From the NCBI GenBank assembly GCA_047967505.1, contig CM106540.1: a DNA stretch of 64,000 nucleotides, one strand, 5' to 3'. The notes below the pieces were generated by a model. The model searched no databases and was not told the origin of the DNA. It was given only the letters and a program-made list of their open reading frames with translations. Both the position numbers and the translations under genes were made by a program. Source of the DNA: Dipteris shenzhenensis (taxonomy: Eukaryota > Polypodiophyta > Polypodiopsida > Gleicheniales). Of this stretch, positions 34,382 to 46,066 are shown in pieces (position 1 is the first letter of the stretch; every line of letters starts with the position of its first letter).

Positions 34382-36920
34382 CTATCTTGAAGTTTAGAAC
34401 AGTACTCGCAAGTATTTGGGAAGCTCTAATCCTCCTTTTCTTATACATCCTGCCTCCTATGTGTGGTAGTCATCACCATAAGAGGGTTATAAATTATGAG
34501 GGGGTTTTTCCTTTTCTCTTTAAAAAATTCTATTTTTATCCATGAAAAGAAACTTTTTCAAAAAAGGCCGGCTCATGCTGAGCTCCATTCTTACTTTTAC
34601 TTAGCAATGATGCTATTCTGGTTTATGCAAATTCATTCAAATATGGAAGGTTCTTGTAAGTCATTCCTCCAATATCTCATCAAAGGTATCCAAGACCTCT
34701 GATGCGTATTGTTAATTACACTTGTCTCATTTGTCTCAAAATATCTTACTAACTCAAAATACTAGGGTTATTCTATAAATTCAAAAAATAAATTTCTTCC
34801 ATAGAGTATTTTGAGCATGCTTCCCTAACAAGCTTATGCTGGGTGAAGATGCGGATAATGGCCTCCGCTTGGCTTCAAAAAATTTCATGCTGCAATGTTA
34901 TATTGTTGTAGATGAAGGGTCCCCCTTTTTTTTTTCTGATAATCATCAAACTGCTAAGAAAAGTGGCCAAACTTACCTTTTGTCAATCAAGTAAAAGCAA
35001 GAGATAGGACTGTTGTGTAACCGCAGGCTTCATAGCTCAGCCTGGTTGTCATCCCTGTCATTCCCAATAATTTATCAGCAAGAGGAGGGGGAGTTTGCAT
35101 AAAAAGTCATAATTTATTTCAAAAAATAGTACTCCTTTGTACCAACCAAAAGCATTACTATTCACATAGTAGGGTTAAGTCTAAATATTGTACATATTAA
35201 AGTCATCATGATGGGTTTCAAGCCTAACATTAAGTCAGATTATAAAATGTACCTCCTGTGCCTAGTAGCTATTTTTTTGGAAGGTGCAGTAGTATTTACT
35301 ATGGTATCATTCCATTCTAATATTTTCCAACACTACCATCCTTGCATGATTGTATAAAAGATAAGGATAATTTCCATCTAAACTTGTGATGGCTCTTTTG
35401 CAGCTCAGGTCCTTGGAGATGCAATCCATCATTCATTCACGGGATTGGTCTCCTTAGCAACCTGTTATTGCATAGTCATGGAGCTTGCTCAGTTCTGAAC
35501 CTGCTTGGAATACGAAATAAGAGGGTTAGTAGTTGCTGACAGTTTATCCTAATTAAAGGGAACAATTGTTGATAGTTCATCCTAGCTCGCAGCAAACTGT
35601 TGACCCCTGCGATTCTAGTAAAGTCTCTGCCCATAAAGGGAGATCAAGTTAATGTATATGTACTTTGAAGTATACTCATGAACAAAGGTAGTCAATCCCG
35701 TTCCTCCATATCATCTATCAGTCTCGTGTCCTTCAGGAGTATAGAGTGATCAGATGAGGGCCCCAACCATAAATCTTATAGTAATCATTTTTTCTAAACG
35801 GTTTTCATCTCCGTAGTTTTGTACTATATAGCAGCTAGTTTGGACATGAAATCTTTCGTGTCTTCGTGACTCCAGCATCATGCAATACTCCCATATAAGG
35901 GTCTTATGCATTGCAACTACATCTACTCGGGATCAGAGGATCTCCCGAGTTGTATGACCTCGTAATGCTCGGACAAGTAAGTACTATAGCTCGAATGAGT
36001 GACTAGGAAAAAGATTAAGCAGGGCCTCTCGATTGTGGTAGTCAGTCAGTCGACGCTCATCATCACGCAGTTCCTAACGAAGGACTCATTACGAGTAGTT
36101 CGGCCCATCGCGTGTCCAATGGTGCCTTGAGGTAGAGCTAAGGTTTGTTCCTATTCGGTTGTCTGAGTATCAGCGTATATCGTGATAAATTGATGGGCCA
36201 ACGAAGTGTTTATGTCCAACCGCTCAGGTGGCTATCCGGGATTTCCCGCTCGTAATCATAGTTATCGTGTGTCCTTTTCCATCTACGTTATCTGAGCTAT
36301 CTCCAGTATTTTATCCTCGCTTAACAGTACCCGACCATCCCGTCCTGCAGACTTTCTCGGACCATATGTGGTAGAGCTCTAGGCTACAGTACTAGTGCTA
36401 GATGCAGGAGCAGCAGGGACTCAGATGTTAAACACTAGTCAATATAGGAGCATGTACTTCATCGGAGGTTCTGTTAGACTGGCTTCGGGCTATTGTGTCT
36501 TACAGCACTCGGCCATTCTCGGGTAAGATCCTTCATCAAGAAGGTACGCCGACTAGATAGAACCATTTCGTTAGGGAGACCTTTGTAAGAGTACAGAAAT
36601 GTCGATAGCTATTTATGTGGCTTGAGTCATTTCTTAGATACCATTCTCCGCGGCTTGTAGACGGAAAAGTAAACAAGAAGATAAGTGAGAAAATAAACGC
36701 GTCCTCGTTGCGGCAGCTTTGTAAGGGCACATGAAATCCATAGTCCGCTGTGACTAATGCCCATCATGCTTAGAACTTCAGAGCAGTTCTTAACGCTGCT
36801 CAATCGTCGCCCTACTCCTTTCCATACCCATGTATTTCTCAACGTGCTTCTACTCATTGCCTTCAGCTTCCAAGAGCGCATATGGGCCCTCAGTTTTCAT
36901 CAGACATGGCATGCAACCTA
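34382..36920. repeat. Large tandem duplication, copy B
   Basis: About 2.5 kb, the shorter partner of 30461-33372. It lacks the 215 bp that copy A has before the agcactcggccattc word (here at 36504-36518) and carries other small indels. Its right end at about 36920 is the start of gypsy-1 LTR sequence. Confidence 0.9.
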
Positions 36921-37791
36921 GAAGGACTTCTAAGGTTTAGAAGAGGTTCCTGAGTTAGAAGGAGGTCCTAGGGATAGAAGGAGTTCCAAGGTTTAGAAGG
37001 AGGTTCTAAGGTCTAGAAGAGATTCCAGGGTTAGAAGGAGGATCCAAGGTTCAGGGTAGACATGGTGGAGAACTCCTCTCCCTCAAGGGTTGAGGAACAA
37101 AGGGTTTAGGGGGAGCATAGGAGTGGGAGAGGAAGAAGTTGTAAGAGCATGGGGGAAGAAGAGAGAGGAGAGAGGAGGAGGAGGAGGAGGAGGGAGAAGA
37201 AGAGAGGAGGAGGAGGAGATGGGAGGAGGAGAGAGGAGGAGGAGGAGAGAGGAGATGGGTTGCAAGGTTGGAGGAAAGGGGAGGAGGAGTTGCAAGGTTA
37301 GGGCATACTTTTGGATGTGGAGTGCAAGGAAACATGGACACTTGAGACAATTGCTTGGAATACCAAAGTAGAACTCAACACAATGCCCCAAAGAGTGTGG
37401 GCTTCATTCCATTATAGGATATTTATACAAGTTGGAGAGCTTCTCTCTTTGCATGTAGGAATTATAACACATTCTCTCTCTACATGTAGAAGTTGTAACA
37501 CATTCTCTTTCTACATGTAGAACTCGCATATAGAAGTTGTAACACATTCTCTTTCTACATGTAGAACTGGCATATAGAAGTTGCATGTACAAGTCGTATG
37601 TGGAACTTGCATGTACAAGTTGTATGTAGAACTTGCATGTAGGAGTTGTATGTAGAACTTGCATGTAGAACATGCAAATTAGATTTCTAAGAGGGATTAT
37701 TTCTAGCCTTATGCAAGTACAAGCGGAGCTTTGCCGCTACTCTACACACACATTTTTTTCTACCTAAGTCCATGTTGGCACAGAGTCAACA
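36921..37791 (-). repeat. Gypsy-1 3' LTR, partial
   Basis: Minus-strand start TGTTGACTCTG at 37791. The block aaggtttagaagg/ccagggttagaagg at 36930-37060 matches 46325-46510 of the other LTR. It contains a GGA-rich run (37150-37260) and a minisatellite (37440-37680) with units of ctacatgtagaa. The far end, equivalent to 46067-46320, is missing because copy B of the tandem duplication begins there. Confidence 0.8.
37440..37680. repeat. Minisatellite inside gypsy-1 LTR
   Basis: Repeated units such as acacattctctttctacat, gtagaacttgcatgta and gcatatagaagttg, spaced about 20-50 bp. Confidence 0.88.
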
Positions 37792-37860
37792 TACTCCCGG
37801 ATCCATTTTATTGCCCGTCCTCGGGTTATGGCTTATTTTGATTTCAGAGTTGGGATGCCA

Positions 37861-38600
37861 TGTGCGTAATCTAGTGGCTGGTGAGCTTGTGGCATGTGAG
37901 TCATTCTTGCTATAATGCTTTTGCACCATACAATTTGTGGTCTGTAGTCAAGAAGCTTATCTCCTCCTAAGGAGGGATAGACGGCTGTGAATTTCAAAGG
38001 GGATCTTATTACTGAGGTTGCAGACTCTGCCATCGAATCTTCTTGGGAAGAGGTTTTGGCGGGGGTCTCGTTGTTGAGGCTGGCATTTCTTGCTATCTTG
38101 CATACATGTTGGATGCGATTGCACCCGTATCATTGAGCTTGTAGACAATTTGTATGCAAGTCTGATATTTTTGCATATAGGAGACGGCTGTGATGTTTGG
38201 CAGGGGTCTCATTGCTGAGGCTGCAGACTCTTTTGCCAATTCATCTTGAGTTTTGGCATAGCTTCTTGTCCTACTTATGAATTCATTGCATGCTTTGAGA
38301 GTATGGAATGAAAGTGTGTGATACTATTATTGATACAATCTATTATGTGCCTATGCAAAATTGTGTGAACGCATGTGATGTGTCTAACTATATGCTTATT
38401 TTTGGGATTTAATAGGGAAACTAAGACTCAATCATCCCTAATATGAAATTGATTAGGTCTTCCTAAATGTGCAAAAACATGCATATGCCAGTGAGTGTGC
38501 ATGTAACAATCTAGTGCAAATTATATGTGCAAAAACATGCATATGCTAATGAGTGCTTGTGATACAATCTAATCCTAACCAAGGAAGACTTGGTTTCCCA
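37861..38600. other. Gypsy-1 3' untranslated internal DNA
   Basis: Between integrase remnants and the LTR. It holds weak duplications: ggctgtga...gaggytgcagactct near 37982-38032 and 38168-38232, and gtgcaaaaacatgcatatgc twice near 38468 and 38528. No open frame with a known domain. Confidence 0.55.
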
Positions 38601-38659
38601 AATCTTTGTTTTTGTCGGGGATGGCTTGCGTGTTGATGTAGTAATGCTTTAGTCGGCTC

Positions 38660-39491
38660 CTATTTATTGTTGTGTTGAATTGGACTCCATCCAATGTTGC
38701 TAGCAGCACAGCTCTGATGGGACATCTTTTGTACTCGATAGGGTCCTTGACCTAGATACTTTAGTTTTCCCTTGTGTACTTTGGCATTGTATAACAAGAC
38801 TAAGTCGCCTTCCTTGATGTCTTTAGCTTTTAGATTTCTATCAAACCATGCCTTTCTTCTGCGTTTATCTGTTGTCATGGCATGTTAGGCGACTAGTCTT
38901 ATCTCTGTATGCTTCTCCAATTGATATAGCCTTTTTTTCAAGGATTCATGGTCTCCCATGCATTCCTGTACTACTATGCGTAGGCTTGGTATTACAAATT
39001 CTAGTGGGACCATAGCTTCAAGGCCGTATACCAATTGAAAAGGTGTATTCCCTGTATTGACCTTGAATGTGGTTCTGTATGCCCATAAGGCAGCATTCAG
39101 TTTCTCTACCCAATTGGAACGATGTGGTTCTACTACCTTGGTAAGAATGATGCATTATTTTGTTGGTGGATTCTGCCTATCCATTCCCTTGGGGGTAGTA
39201 GGGTGTGCTTTTTCTATGGATTACCATGAAGCTAGACAAGAGTTCTTGGATCACCTCATTGACAAAATGTGTGCCTCTATCCAACACAATTTCAATGGGG
39301 CATCCGAATCGGGTGATGACATTTTCGTATAAAAATCTTGCTGTGCTTTTGGAATCTGCCTTTCTGACTACTTTAGCTTCAACCCATTTTGTAAAGTAAT
39401 CTGTGGCCATCTGGTAAGTCATCTTCGGCTCCAGTGGCTTCTTCTTTCGACTTGACTCGAGGCATGTGATCGGCAATGTAGTGTTGGGCAC
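38660..39491 (-). pseudogene. pol: Gypsy-1 integrase core and C-terminal region
   Basis: The minus strand encodes ATDYFTKWVEA (first catalytic Asp, near 39405), FGCPIEIVLDRGTHF (second catalytic Asp, near 39290) and STPYYPQGNG just before the expected Glu. After an interruption the C-terminal basic domain appears: AWFDRNLKAKDIKEGDLVLLY and GKLKYLGQGPYRV (38850-38735). The N-terminal HHCC domain is absent. RNase H sequence (…EDDLPD) jumps directly into MATDYFTKW near 39420, a clean internal deletion. Integrase would join the cDNA into nuclear DNA; this copy cannot act. Confidence 0.88.
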
Positions 39492-39745
39492 CTTTGCGGA
39501 CCACTATTTTGAAGTTGAGTTCTTGAAGCAAGAGTAGCCATCTGGTTATTCTTCCTGTTGTACATGGATGGTTCACAAGATGAAGCCAAAATCATTTGCC
39601 AGTAGATAGTGCCAAAATTTCTTTACACTATACACCATTGCTAGGGCTTCTCTTTCTGTGGTGGTATAGTTGATCTCTAGGTTGACAAAGCACACTCCCA
39701 ATTGCATACTTGGATCCATTAGTATGAACATGAAAAGCTGCGATA
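39425..39745 (-). pseudogene. pol: Gypsy-1 RNase H remnant
   Basis: Minus-strand blocks: AFHVHTNGSKYAIGSVLCQ (near 39745-39690), NYTTTEREALAMVYSVKKFWHYLL (39676-39605) and GRITRWLLLLQELNF...ADHMPRVKS (39555-39460). This is the connection/RNase H region of Ty3/gypsy polymerases. A frameshift separates the first two blocks. The position of the expected catalytic Asp reads Asn (HTN), which also occurs in some families. Confidence 0.88.
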
Positions 39746-39754
39746 AGGTCCACA

Positions 39755-40408
39755 TACCTTAGGGTGAGCACCTTCCCTTATAGGTATCATGTGTACTACC
39801 ACTTCTGGTGAAATTCCTTTCATCTCTTTGTATGACCATGCTAGGCAGTCACAGTATTCCATTAGGAGTGCTTTGAGTTTGGCTTCATCTTCTTGACGAA
39901 GCTGTTTCCCAATGAAAACTAGTTTTTCTTCCTCCCGTTCAAGGGCGAGGTTTATTGTGCATGTTTTTGCCGGGCCCTCATAGATTGGAGTTTCACCAAT
40001 GCTATCAGTTTCTCAAACTTCAGATTCTCTTAGTGGTCTTGGCATTGCTATTGGCGCATTGCCACTTGTATAATTCTTGAAGTATTCCGGCACTTCTCAA
40101 AGATCGACCTCTGATGGGGTTGAACTAGCCTGACATGTGTCATGTGTACTGGGTCGCATAGTTGCATTTATTAAATTTTTAGGCTCTTCTTGACCTTCTT
40201 TTTCTGATGTCTCTTGATCGAGCTTCATCCGTACATGTGGCTTATATTTCCAAAACTTCTTACGTTGGGAACTGTGGGGCAACTTTTCCACTGGTAAGGT
40301 GTTTCCAAGTAAGGGTTCATTTACTGCGCATACTCCCTCCAGTCCCTCAGCGGACCATTCAAGAGGTGGTGATTCTAATTTTGAGGGAGCTAACTTTGCA
40401 AGGTACAA
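39755..40408 (-). pseudogene. pol: Gypsy-1 pol linker before missing RT
   Basis: The minus strand gives EEKLVFIGKQLRQEDEAKLKAL, then YCDCLAWSYKEMKGI and EVVVHMIPI (about 39960-39795). This is the conserved approach to the gypsy RT. The next recognisable block is already RNase H, about 50 bases on, so roughly 200 or more residues of RT (fingers, palm with the catalytic Asp pair, thumb) are deleted. Upstream, 40408-40097 encodes an unremarkable spacer rich in charged residues. Confidence 0.85.
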
Positions 40409-40580
40409 TTCGATAATCCTTGATTGGACTCATTCGAATTCATTGAAGTGATCGGCCTTGGCATTTCTGCAATTTCCTCCTTAAGCTTTCTTGCGGGATC
40501 TCCTGCTGTTATTCAACTTTTGGGAGCTCGACTGCCATTAGGGCATGCAAAATGGCTGAGTCATTATCAAAGTTTTGACC

Positions 40581-41570
40581 TTAAATTTCAGCATTCTGAG
40601 CCTCTATTGCAAGGTCCCAAGGAAAATCTGAGTCATCATTGGTATGGGTACCTTCTTCAAGTTCATTATCCCACTCGAGGTCAACCATAAAGAATGGCAT
40701 CTCTAGATCAATTGGTTCTTCATGTGGGAGTGGAGGATTTACCTGTAGCACCTTAGCATCTATCTGTGAGAAGATGGGGTTTAATGAATGGTAGTTGTCG
40801 ATGGTTGCCAATGTTTGTATCCAATTATTGACATTGCTTCGTGAGTCACCTGCTATGGTATGCTGTTGCAAGGGAGCTGATTTGCTTGAGATTGTTGTTG
40901 AAGATGTGTCATCCAATGCTCTAGGCACAATTGGTTTAATAGCTCTTGTCCCCACATTCACCCTGACTGCAGTGTCACAATTCTAGATTGTCAGTCTATC
41001 AGTTCCCCAGTCATGGAGGACTGATGCTTCTTGTAACCAAGGACGTCCCAGTAAGATTTGATAGGATTTTTTTGGGAGATCCAAAATTGTGAATTGAAGG
41101 GAAAAGCAAACTCCTGCAATCTTTGTGGACATGCCATTTACTATTCCCAAGGGTTTAGCCTGCAAGTTCAATCCATCCTTTGAAACTCTCCCAGAGATTG
41201 GTACAATTCCGTAGGAGAATTCTGATGGGAATTGATACAGGGCAACTCCAGATGCTAGAGAGTGCAGCTCCTTCAAGTTGATGTGGTGGTACATTATGTT
41301 GTGAAGTCTATTGTTGGAATAGAGGCTCGAGTACAGTATCAATACTTTGTGGGGCCAAGTCATGGATTGGGTCTTGAGTTTGCTTCTCAGCCTCAAATTG
41401 AGCTTGTTTCTCAGCCTCAAATTGGGCTTGTTCCTTATGTACCCATTGTTGAAGTGCTTGAAAGCGAGCCTTCTCCACCTCGGCATTTGGGTATGGAGCT
41501 TCTTTTATGTGAGGCTTGGGAGTTGATGTGGAGGAGCTCGGCTGCTCATTGCTTGGCGGAGGTGGAGACA
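40581..41570 (-). pseudogene. Gypsy-1 protease-like region
   Basis: A minus-strand frame ends YQILLGRPWLQEASVLHDW (near 41085-41025), preceded by DGLNLQAKPLGIVNGMSTKIAG. This is the C-terminal half of a retroviral-type aspartic protease in plant gypsy polyproteins (LLGRPWL is its hallmark). The catalytic D-S/T-G was not seen. Upstream is a tandem Gln/Glu peptide repeat with QAQFEAEKQ twice (near 41440). Downstream (40961-40581) is an acidic spacer with no known domain. Confidence 0.78.
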
Positions 41571-41601
41571 CTTGTGCTTTCTTTTTAAGAAGTCACTTTG
41601 G

Positions 41602-43332
41602 TTAGATTGGAATGTTAGGGTTCTTGGTGGCCTCTTTCTGTTGGCGTGTAATTACATTTACTAGTTGTAATATTACACTTGCCGGACCCAGACTTTGATG
41701 GTCCACCCCAATGATGCCGATGGGGACGTCCGGCTTAATTTTTGTTTGTTCTGGGACCTTATTTTTCATGGTACAATCCGTACAGGCATGTCCTATGCCA
41801 CAATCTTTGTAGAGTGGTTGGAAAGTAGCTAGGCTACCATGATGAGGGCACTCTGCGATCCAGTGATTTTCTCCACAACCGTAGCACTTGATTGGTGTGC
41901 GATATGTGTTGGGATGTACTTGATTTGCATAAACTGGTATTAGACTCTCTACACCTTCCACATAGTATACTGGATACTATGCTTCATACTCAAATGGCAA
42001 GTCTACTTCCTCAGCTTGTAATTGATGTATTGGAATTGTCTGAGGAGTTGGATTTGGTGCTCTTAGATATGGTCGTGGATTTGGATTCGTGAGTAGTTGT
42101 GCGACGTGTGTCCGAACGGGAACAAGATTTAGCCTCGGAGCTAGGGGCGCTTGTGCAAGTGCTGGTTGCCTATATATTGGCATGGGTGCCGCTTGATATT
42201 GTTGATGTCAAGGCGGGTTTTTGCGCATGTTGAAGATGCAACTATTCTCCTCATGGCTACCGACGATGCAGATATGGCACCACAACCTTGGCGGTGGATT
42301 TGCTTATGCAGTGATCCTGGCTCTTAGGACCGGGCACTCATTTGTTGTATGATTGGCCATGCAATGTGGACACCAGACATTTTCTCGCCATGGATATGTC
42401 TGAGTTGGCGGTTGAGACAAGTGAAGTTTTTGTTCCATGGCCTGCATCATGTCTTCTTTCAACTTTAGGGTCATGGTCTCTAGGCAATCTTCATTTGATG
42501 TTTCAGCAGTGGCCTTTGATTTGCCCTTTTTCAAGCGCTTATCTCGTGTACTAGATTTGCCATCATCACTGTTAGTGTCTGAGTCGATCATGCCATCCTC
42601 GATGTCAATGGTTGTTGCATGAGCAGCACTGAACATTTCATAGCTGCTTATCTTTTTCATATCCTTTCGGATTTTCTTTCTTAGACTTGCTATGAACTAT
42701 GCCGTGAGGTACTTTGCATCTGGGCGTGGGTCACATTTGGCAATTAATCTTTTCATCTTATCTAGGTACATGCGTACATCTTCTCGCCAGCCTTGTTCGA
42801 GCTTGCTTAGTTGGAGAGTGGGATCATCTTGTAGCCTCTCTGTTTGAAAGCGTCGTTTGAATTCTATTTGAAGTAGGTCCCATATGGCGTGCTCTTCCAC
42901 TAGAAGGTCTAGGTACCATTCAAATGCTTCATCAGTTAAGGCCATGGGAAACCAAGCCACCTTGGTTTCATGGGATTGATCCCCACCTGCTCAGCATGTG
43001 GCATCAAAATGCTGGAGGAATGGGGGTGGATCTCCCCTACCATTATATTTGGGAAGTTCTAGTTTTCCCAAGGGACTTTGGCCTTGATTGTTATTATTTC
43101 TTCGATTAAAGAAATTGTTAGCCTCTGCATGGAGGTCGATATCCCCATCATTGTCATGATGGCATCTAGCCATGTTGGGTCGTGGAGGAGTTAAAGGGAG
43201 TGGTTGAATCTCAAGGGGGGATTCGAGGTAGAGGATTGGCGGGGGCGGTTGTTGTAGCCGAGTTATATGCAAATTTGGTGAGTGTTGGAGTTGGAGGCAT
43301 TGGCCGAACGTAGCTGCATGCCGATTGGGCAA
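41602..43332 (-). pseudogene. gag: Gypsy-1 gag with three zinc knuckles
   Basis: Order on the minus strand: a Pro-rich N-terminus, KLELPKYNGRGDPPPFLQHFDA (43060-42995), then the capsid block PMALTDEAFEWY..L and IEFKRRFQ (42945-42850). A charged linker follows, then three CCHC-type knuckles: CPHCMANHTTNEC (42372-42334), CHICIVGSHEENSC (near 42280-42239) and CYGCGENHWIAEC (41886-41848). A further Cys-rich CGIGHACTDC follows the third. Gag packages RNA into virus-like particles. Stops at 42991-42993 (TGA where the family has Arg) and 42694-42696, and further breaks between knuckles 1 and 3, show decay. Confidence 0.88.
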
Positions 43333-43779
43333 GATTTGCCAAGGTTGTCTCTACCACAAGTGTGGGTAAGGATGTAGTTTTGTTGGGAGGGTTAGACTAC
43401 TGTTAGTTTGTGTAGGGAACACCATGTTAAAAATGTGCCTAAGATTGTCCTACATGTGTAGGAAACTGTGTCGGTGTAGACGGATCGTTAATCAGAGGTC
43501 ACGGCGTGAAGATATGAGCGAAGTTGTGTGAAACAAGGCCCACACGGGGGCGCGAATGAGCGAGTTCTAGGGATGCCAAAATGGTGTGCAATGGGCTAGA
43601 AAAATACCCCGTATCGTGGTGTTTTTGTGTGTGAAATATGGGTTCAAACGGGGCCCAGTTTGGGTTCCAAACGGATGAGTTACGAGGGATTAAAGTAGGG
43701 GTAAAATTTACTTTGTGGGCCCGGGGTGTCCTAAAGGTGGTGTGAATGGACTTTAAGTCCAACTGAAGGGTTGTAACTA

Positions 43780-44090
43780 ACCCAATTTAGTTGACCTAAC
43801 TGACCCAATTAGTGTAACTAACCTAACTATCTAGTTAGATGCTAATCAGTTAGTCTAACCTAACCTAGTGATGGTTAGACTGACCGTAGTTAGTTCAACT
43901 AACCGAGGTAGTTTAACTAACTAACAGTTAAACTAACCTAACTAAGGGGAAACTAATCGAAATAAGGTCAAAACTAACCTAACCTAGCCTAGGTTAACTA
44001 ACCTTAGTTAACCTAACCTAGTTAGACTAACTAACCTAAGGTTAAACTAATCTAGGGTTAGTTAACCTAAGGTTAGTTTTAGTTTTTTTT
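43780..44090. repeat. Decamer-like array (aactaaccta)
   Basis: Imperfect repeats of words such as gttaactaacc, ctaacctaa and aggttaa in direct and inverted forms. Not a plant telomere repeat (which is tttaggg). Confidence 0.88.
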
Positions 44091-44099
44091 TTTTTAGTA

Positions 44100-45420
44100 C
44101 TATGGGGGGGGGGCTTCGACCCCGACGGCAACAACGGGGGGGGGCGAGTTCGAGCAGGGGGGAAGGGGAAAGGGGATAGAAGGGAGGGGGCATGTAGGGG
44201 AGGGGAGGGGAGAGGTGAGAGGGGGTGGAAGGGGGGGCGCAGGGGCGAGCGGGGGATGGGCGCAGGGGCGGGGAGGGGAAAGGAGCGACGGGGAGGAGGG
44301 GGGGCACACAGGGGCGGGGGTGAAGGGGAGGCACAGGGGCAGGGAGAGGAGGGGAGCGGCAGGCGAGCAGGCACCGCCGGTGCACCATCACGGGCGAGCG
44401 CTACGAGCATCGCTGCGGCGCAGCAGCAGCGCAAGGGCCTTAAGGCCCTTGCTTAATAAGGGAGATAGGTAGTTTGTGGTTAGGTGAGTGTAGTGAGCGG
44501 CCGGTGAGGGGGGGTAGAGAGAGAGAGAGAGAGAGAGAGAGTGAGAATGGGGGGAAGAGAGAGAGAGAGAGGGGGGGCCGGGGGCGGGGGGAAGAGAGAG
44601 AGAGAGTGTGTGTGTGAGAGAGAGAGGGGGAGGGATAGAGAGAGAGAAAGAGAGAGAAAGAGAGCGAAAGAAAGAGAGAGGTGGAGGGATAGAGAGAGAG
44701 ACAGGGGGAGGGATAGAGAGAGAGAAAGAGAGAGAAAAAGAGAGAAAGGGGGAGGGATAGAGAGAGAGAGAGGGGGGGAGGGATAGAGAGAAAGAAAGAG
44801 AGAGAAAGGGGGAGGAATAGAGAGAGAGAAGAGAGAGGGGGAAAGGGGGGAGGAGGTGGTGGAGATGGAGGGGGGAAGGGGGGAGGGGGTGGTGGAGATG
44901 GAGGGGGGAGGGGGGGAGGGGGTGGTGAAGATGGAGGGGGGGAGGGGGAGGGGATGGAGAGAGGGGGAGGGGGGAGGGGTGGAGGGGAAAGGGGGTGGTG
45001 AAGATGGAGGGGGGAGGGGGTGGTGGAGGAGATAGAGGGGGGAGGGGGGGATGGAGAGAGGGGGAGGTGGGAGGGGTAGAGGGGGAGGGGGTGGTGGAGA
45101 TGGAGAGAGGGGGTGGTGGAGATGGAGAGAGGGGGAGGTGGGAGGGGTGGAGGGGGAAGGGGTGGTGGAGATGGAGAGGGGAGGGGGAAGGGGGGAAGGT
45201 GTGGTGGAAGGGGGAGCGGGTGGTGGAGATGGAGGGGGGGGGAGGGGGGGAGGGGGAGATCGAGGGGGGACAGGATGGAGAGAGGGGGAGGTGGGAGGGG
45301 TGGAGGGGGAAGGGGGTGGTGAAGATGGAGGGGGGAAGGGGGGAGGGGTGGGTAAAGATGGAGGGGGGAGCGGGGGAGGGGGGTGGTGGAAATGGGAGGG
45401 GGAAAAAAAAAAGAGAAGAA
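44100..45420. repeat. G-rich homopurine block
   Basis: A run of G/A from about 44500 to 45420 nearly free of pyrimidines apart from scattered T in ggtggt, with many runs of five or more G. From 44100 to 44500 it is G-rich but less pure. Four or more G-runs occur within short distances, so G-quadruplex formation on this strand is plausible. In the element's RNA it would read C/U-rich. Confidence 0.92.
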
Positions 45421-46046
45421 AAAAACTTGACGGCCAAAGGGAGGAAGAGGTGGTCACATGAACGCTCTCCAAGTCTTTGCGATGTAACGGGATTGTTGAG
45501 GAACAATGGACGGTGGGTGGATGGCTAGGGTATCGCTGCGAGATGGGCTCGAAGTCACTTACAATGTGAGGATGGGAGTAAGGTGGTGGTCGATGGAGAG
45601 GGAGTAGTGTCTTGCGTATGGCTCAGAATGAAGAAGAGGATGGAGGCAAAATGTGAAAGATGAAGAATGAAGGGGTGAAGTGGGTTTTTATAGGAAATGA
45701 GTTTAGGTTTAGGGTTAAACCCTAACTCTTCCCGAGCCGTAACTTGTTATGGATAGCTCAGTTTGCTCTTTTGCAAAAAGGTCAAATGGTCGAAATTACA
45801 AGCTCTACGCATTCGTGTCCACTACCTAGCCTGATTGTTTATCAAGTGGCTTCTGTTTAAGAAATAAAGAAAATTTCTTAAGGTAGTACTACCCAAGGTT
45901 GATGCTTGGGGTAGATATGTTTGGCTAGAAATGGAAAAAAATTTTACTCTCCTTGCCCTTGAGTGTTATGTTTGTGAAAGTTCAAAGTAGTTTGTTTTTT
46001 TTTACACATACCTGCGTATGTTTACTCATTACTTAAGACGCTAGTC

Positions 46047-46064
46047 TCCCCGACATCGGCGCCA
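46047..46064 (-). other. Gypsy-1 primer-binding site (tRNA-Asp type)
   Basis: The minus strand reads TGGCGCCGATGTCGGGGA two bases after the LTR end. It differs by about two positions from the plant gypsy site complementary to the 3' end of tRNA-Asp. Confidence 0.92.
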
Positions 46065-46066
46065 AA

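Larger units (their letters stand above)
43500..46046. other. Gypsy-1 leader (untranslated) region
   Basis: Between primer-binding site and gag, 2.5 kb, longer than usual. It holds an (aactaaccta)-type array (43780-44090), an A/T run (44080-44095), a G-rich homopurine block (44100-45420) and unassigned DNA to 46046. Long Pro/Ser/Leu frames on the minus strand are low-complexity artefacts. Confidence 0.65.

Noticed and set aside
30461-36920. The tandem copies A and B as an LTR pair
   Set aside because: At 2.5-2.9 kb with a 1-kb spacer lacking any retroelement coding, primer site or polypurine tract, they are better described as a segmental duplication.
37051-37391. Ser/Pro/Leu-rich frames on the minus strand
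   Set aside because: They arise from the GGA repeat inside the gypsy-1 LTR.
43780-44090. Interstitial telomere repeats
   Set aside because: The words are aactaacc and ggttaa types, not the plant tttaggg or ttaggg unit.
44388-45528. 330-372 residue Pro/Ser/Leu frames and Gly/Arg-rich frames
   Set aside because: Low-complexity translation of the G-rich homopurine block, open in several frames and without a domain.
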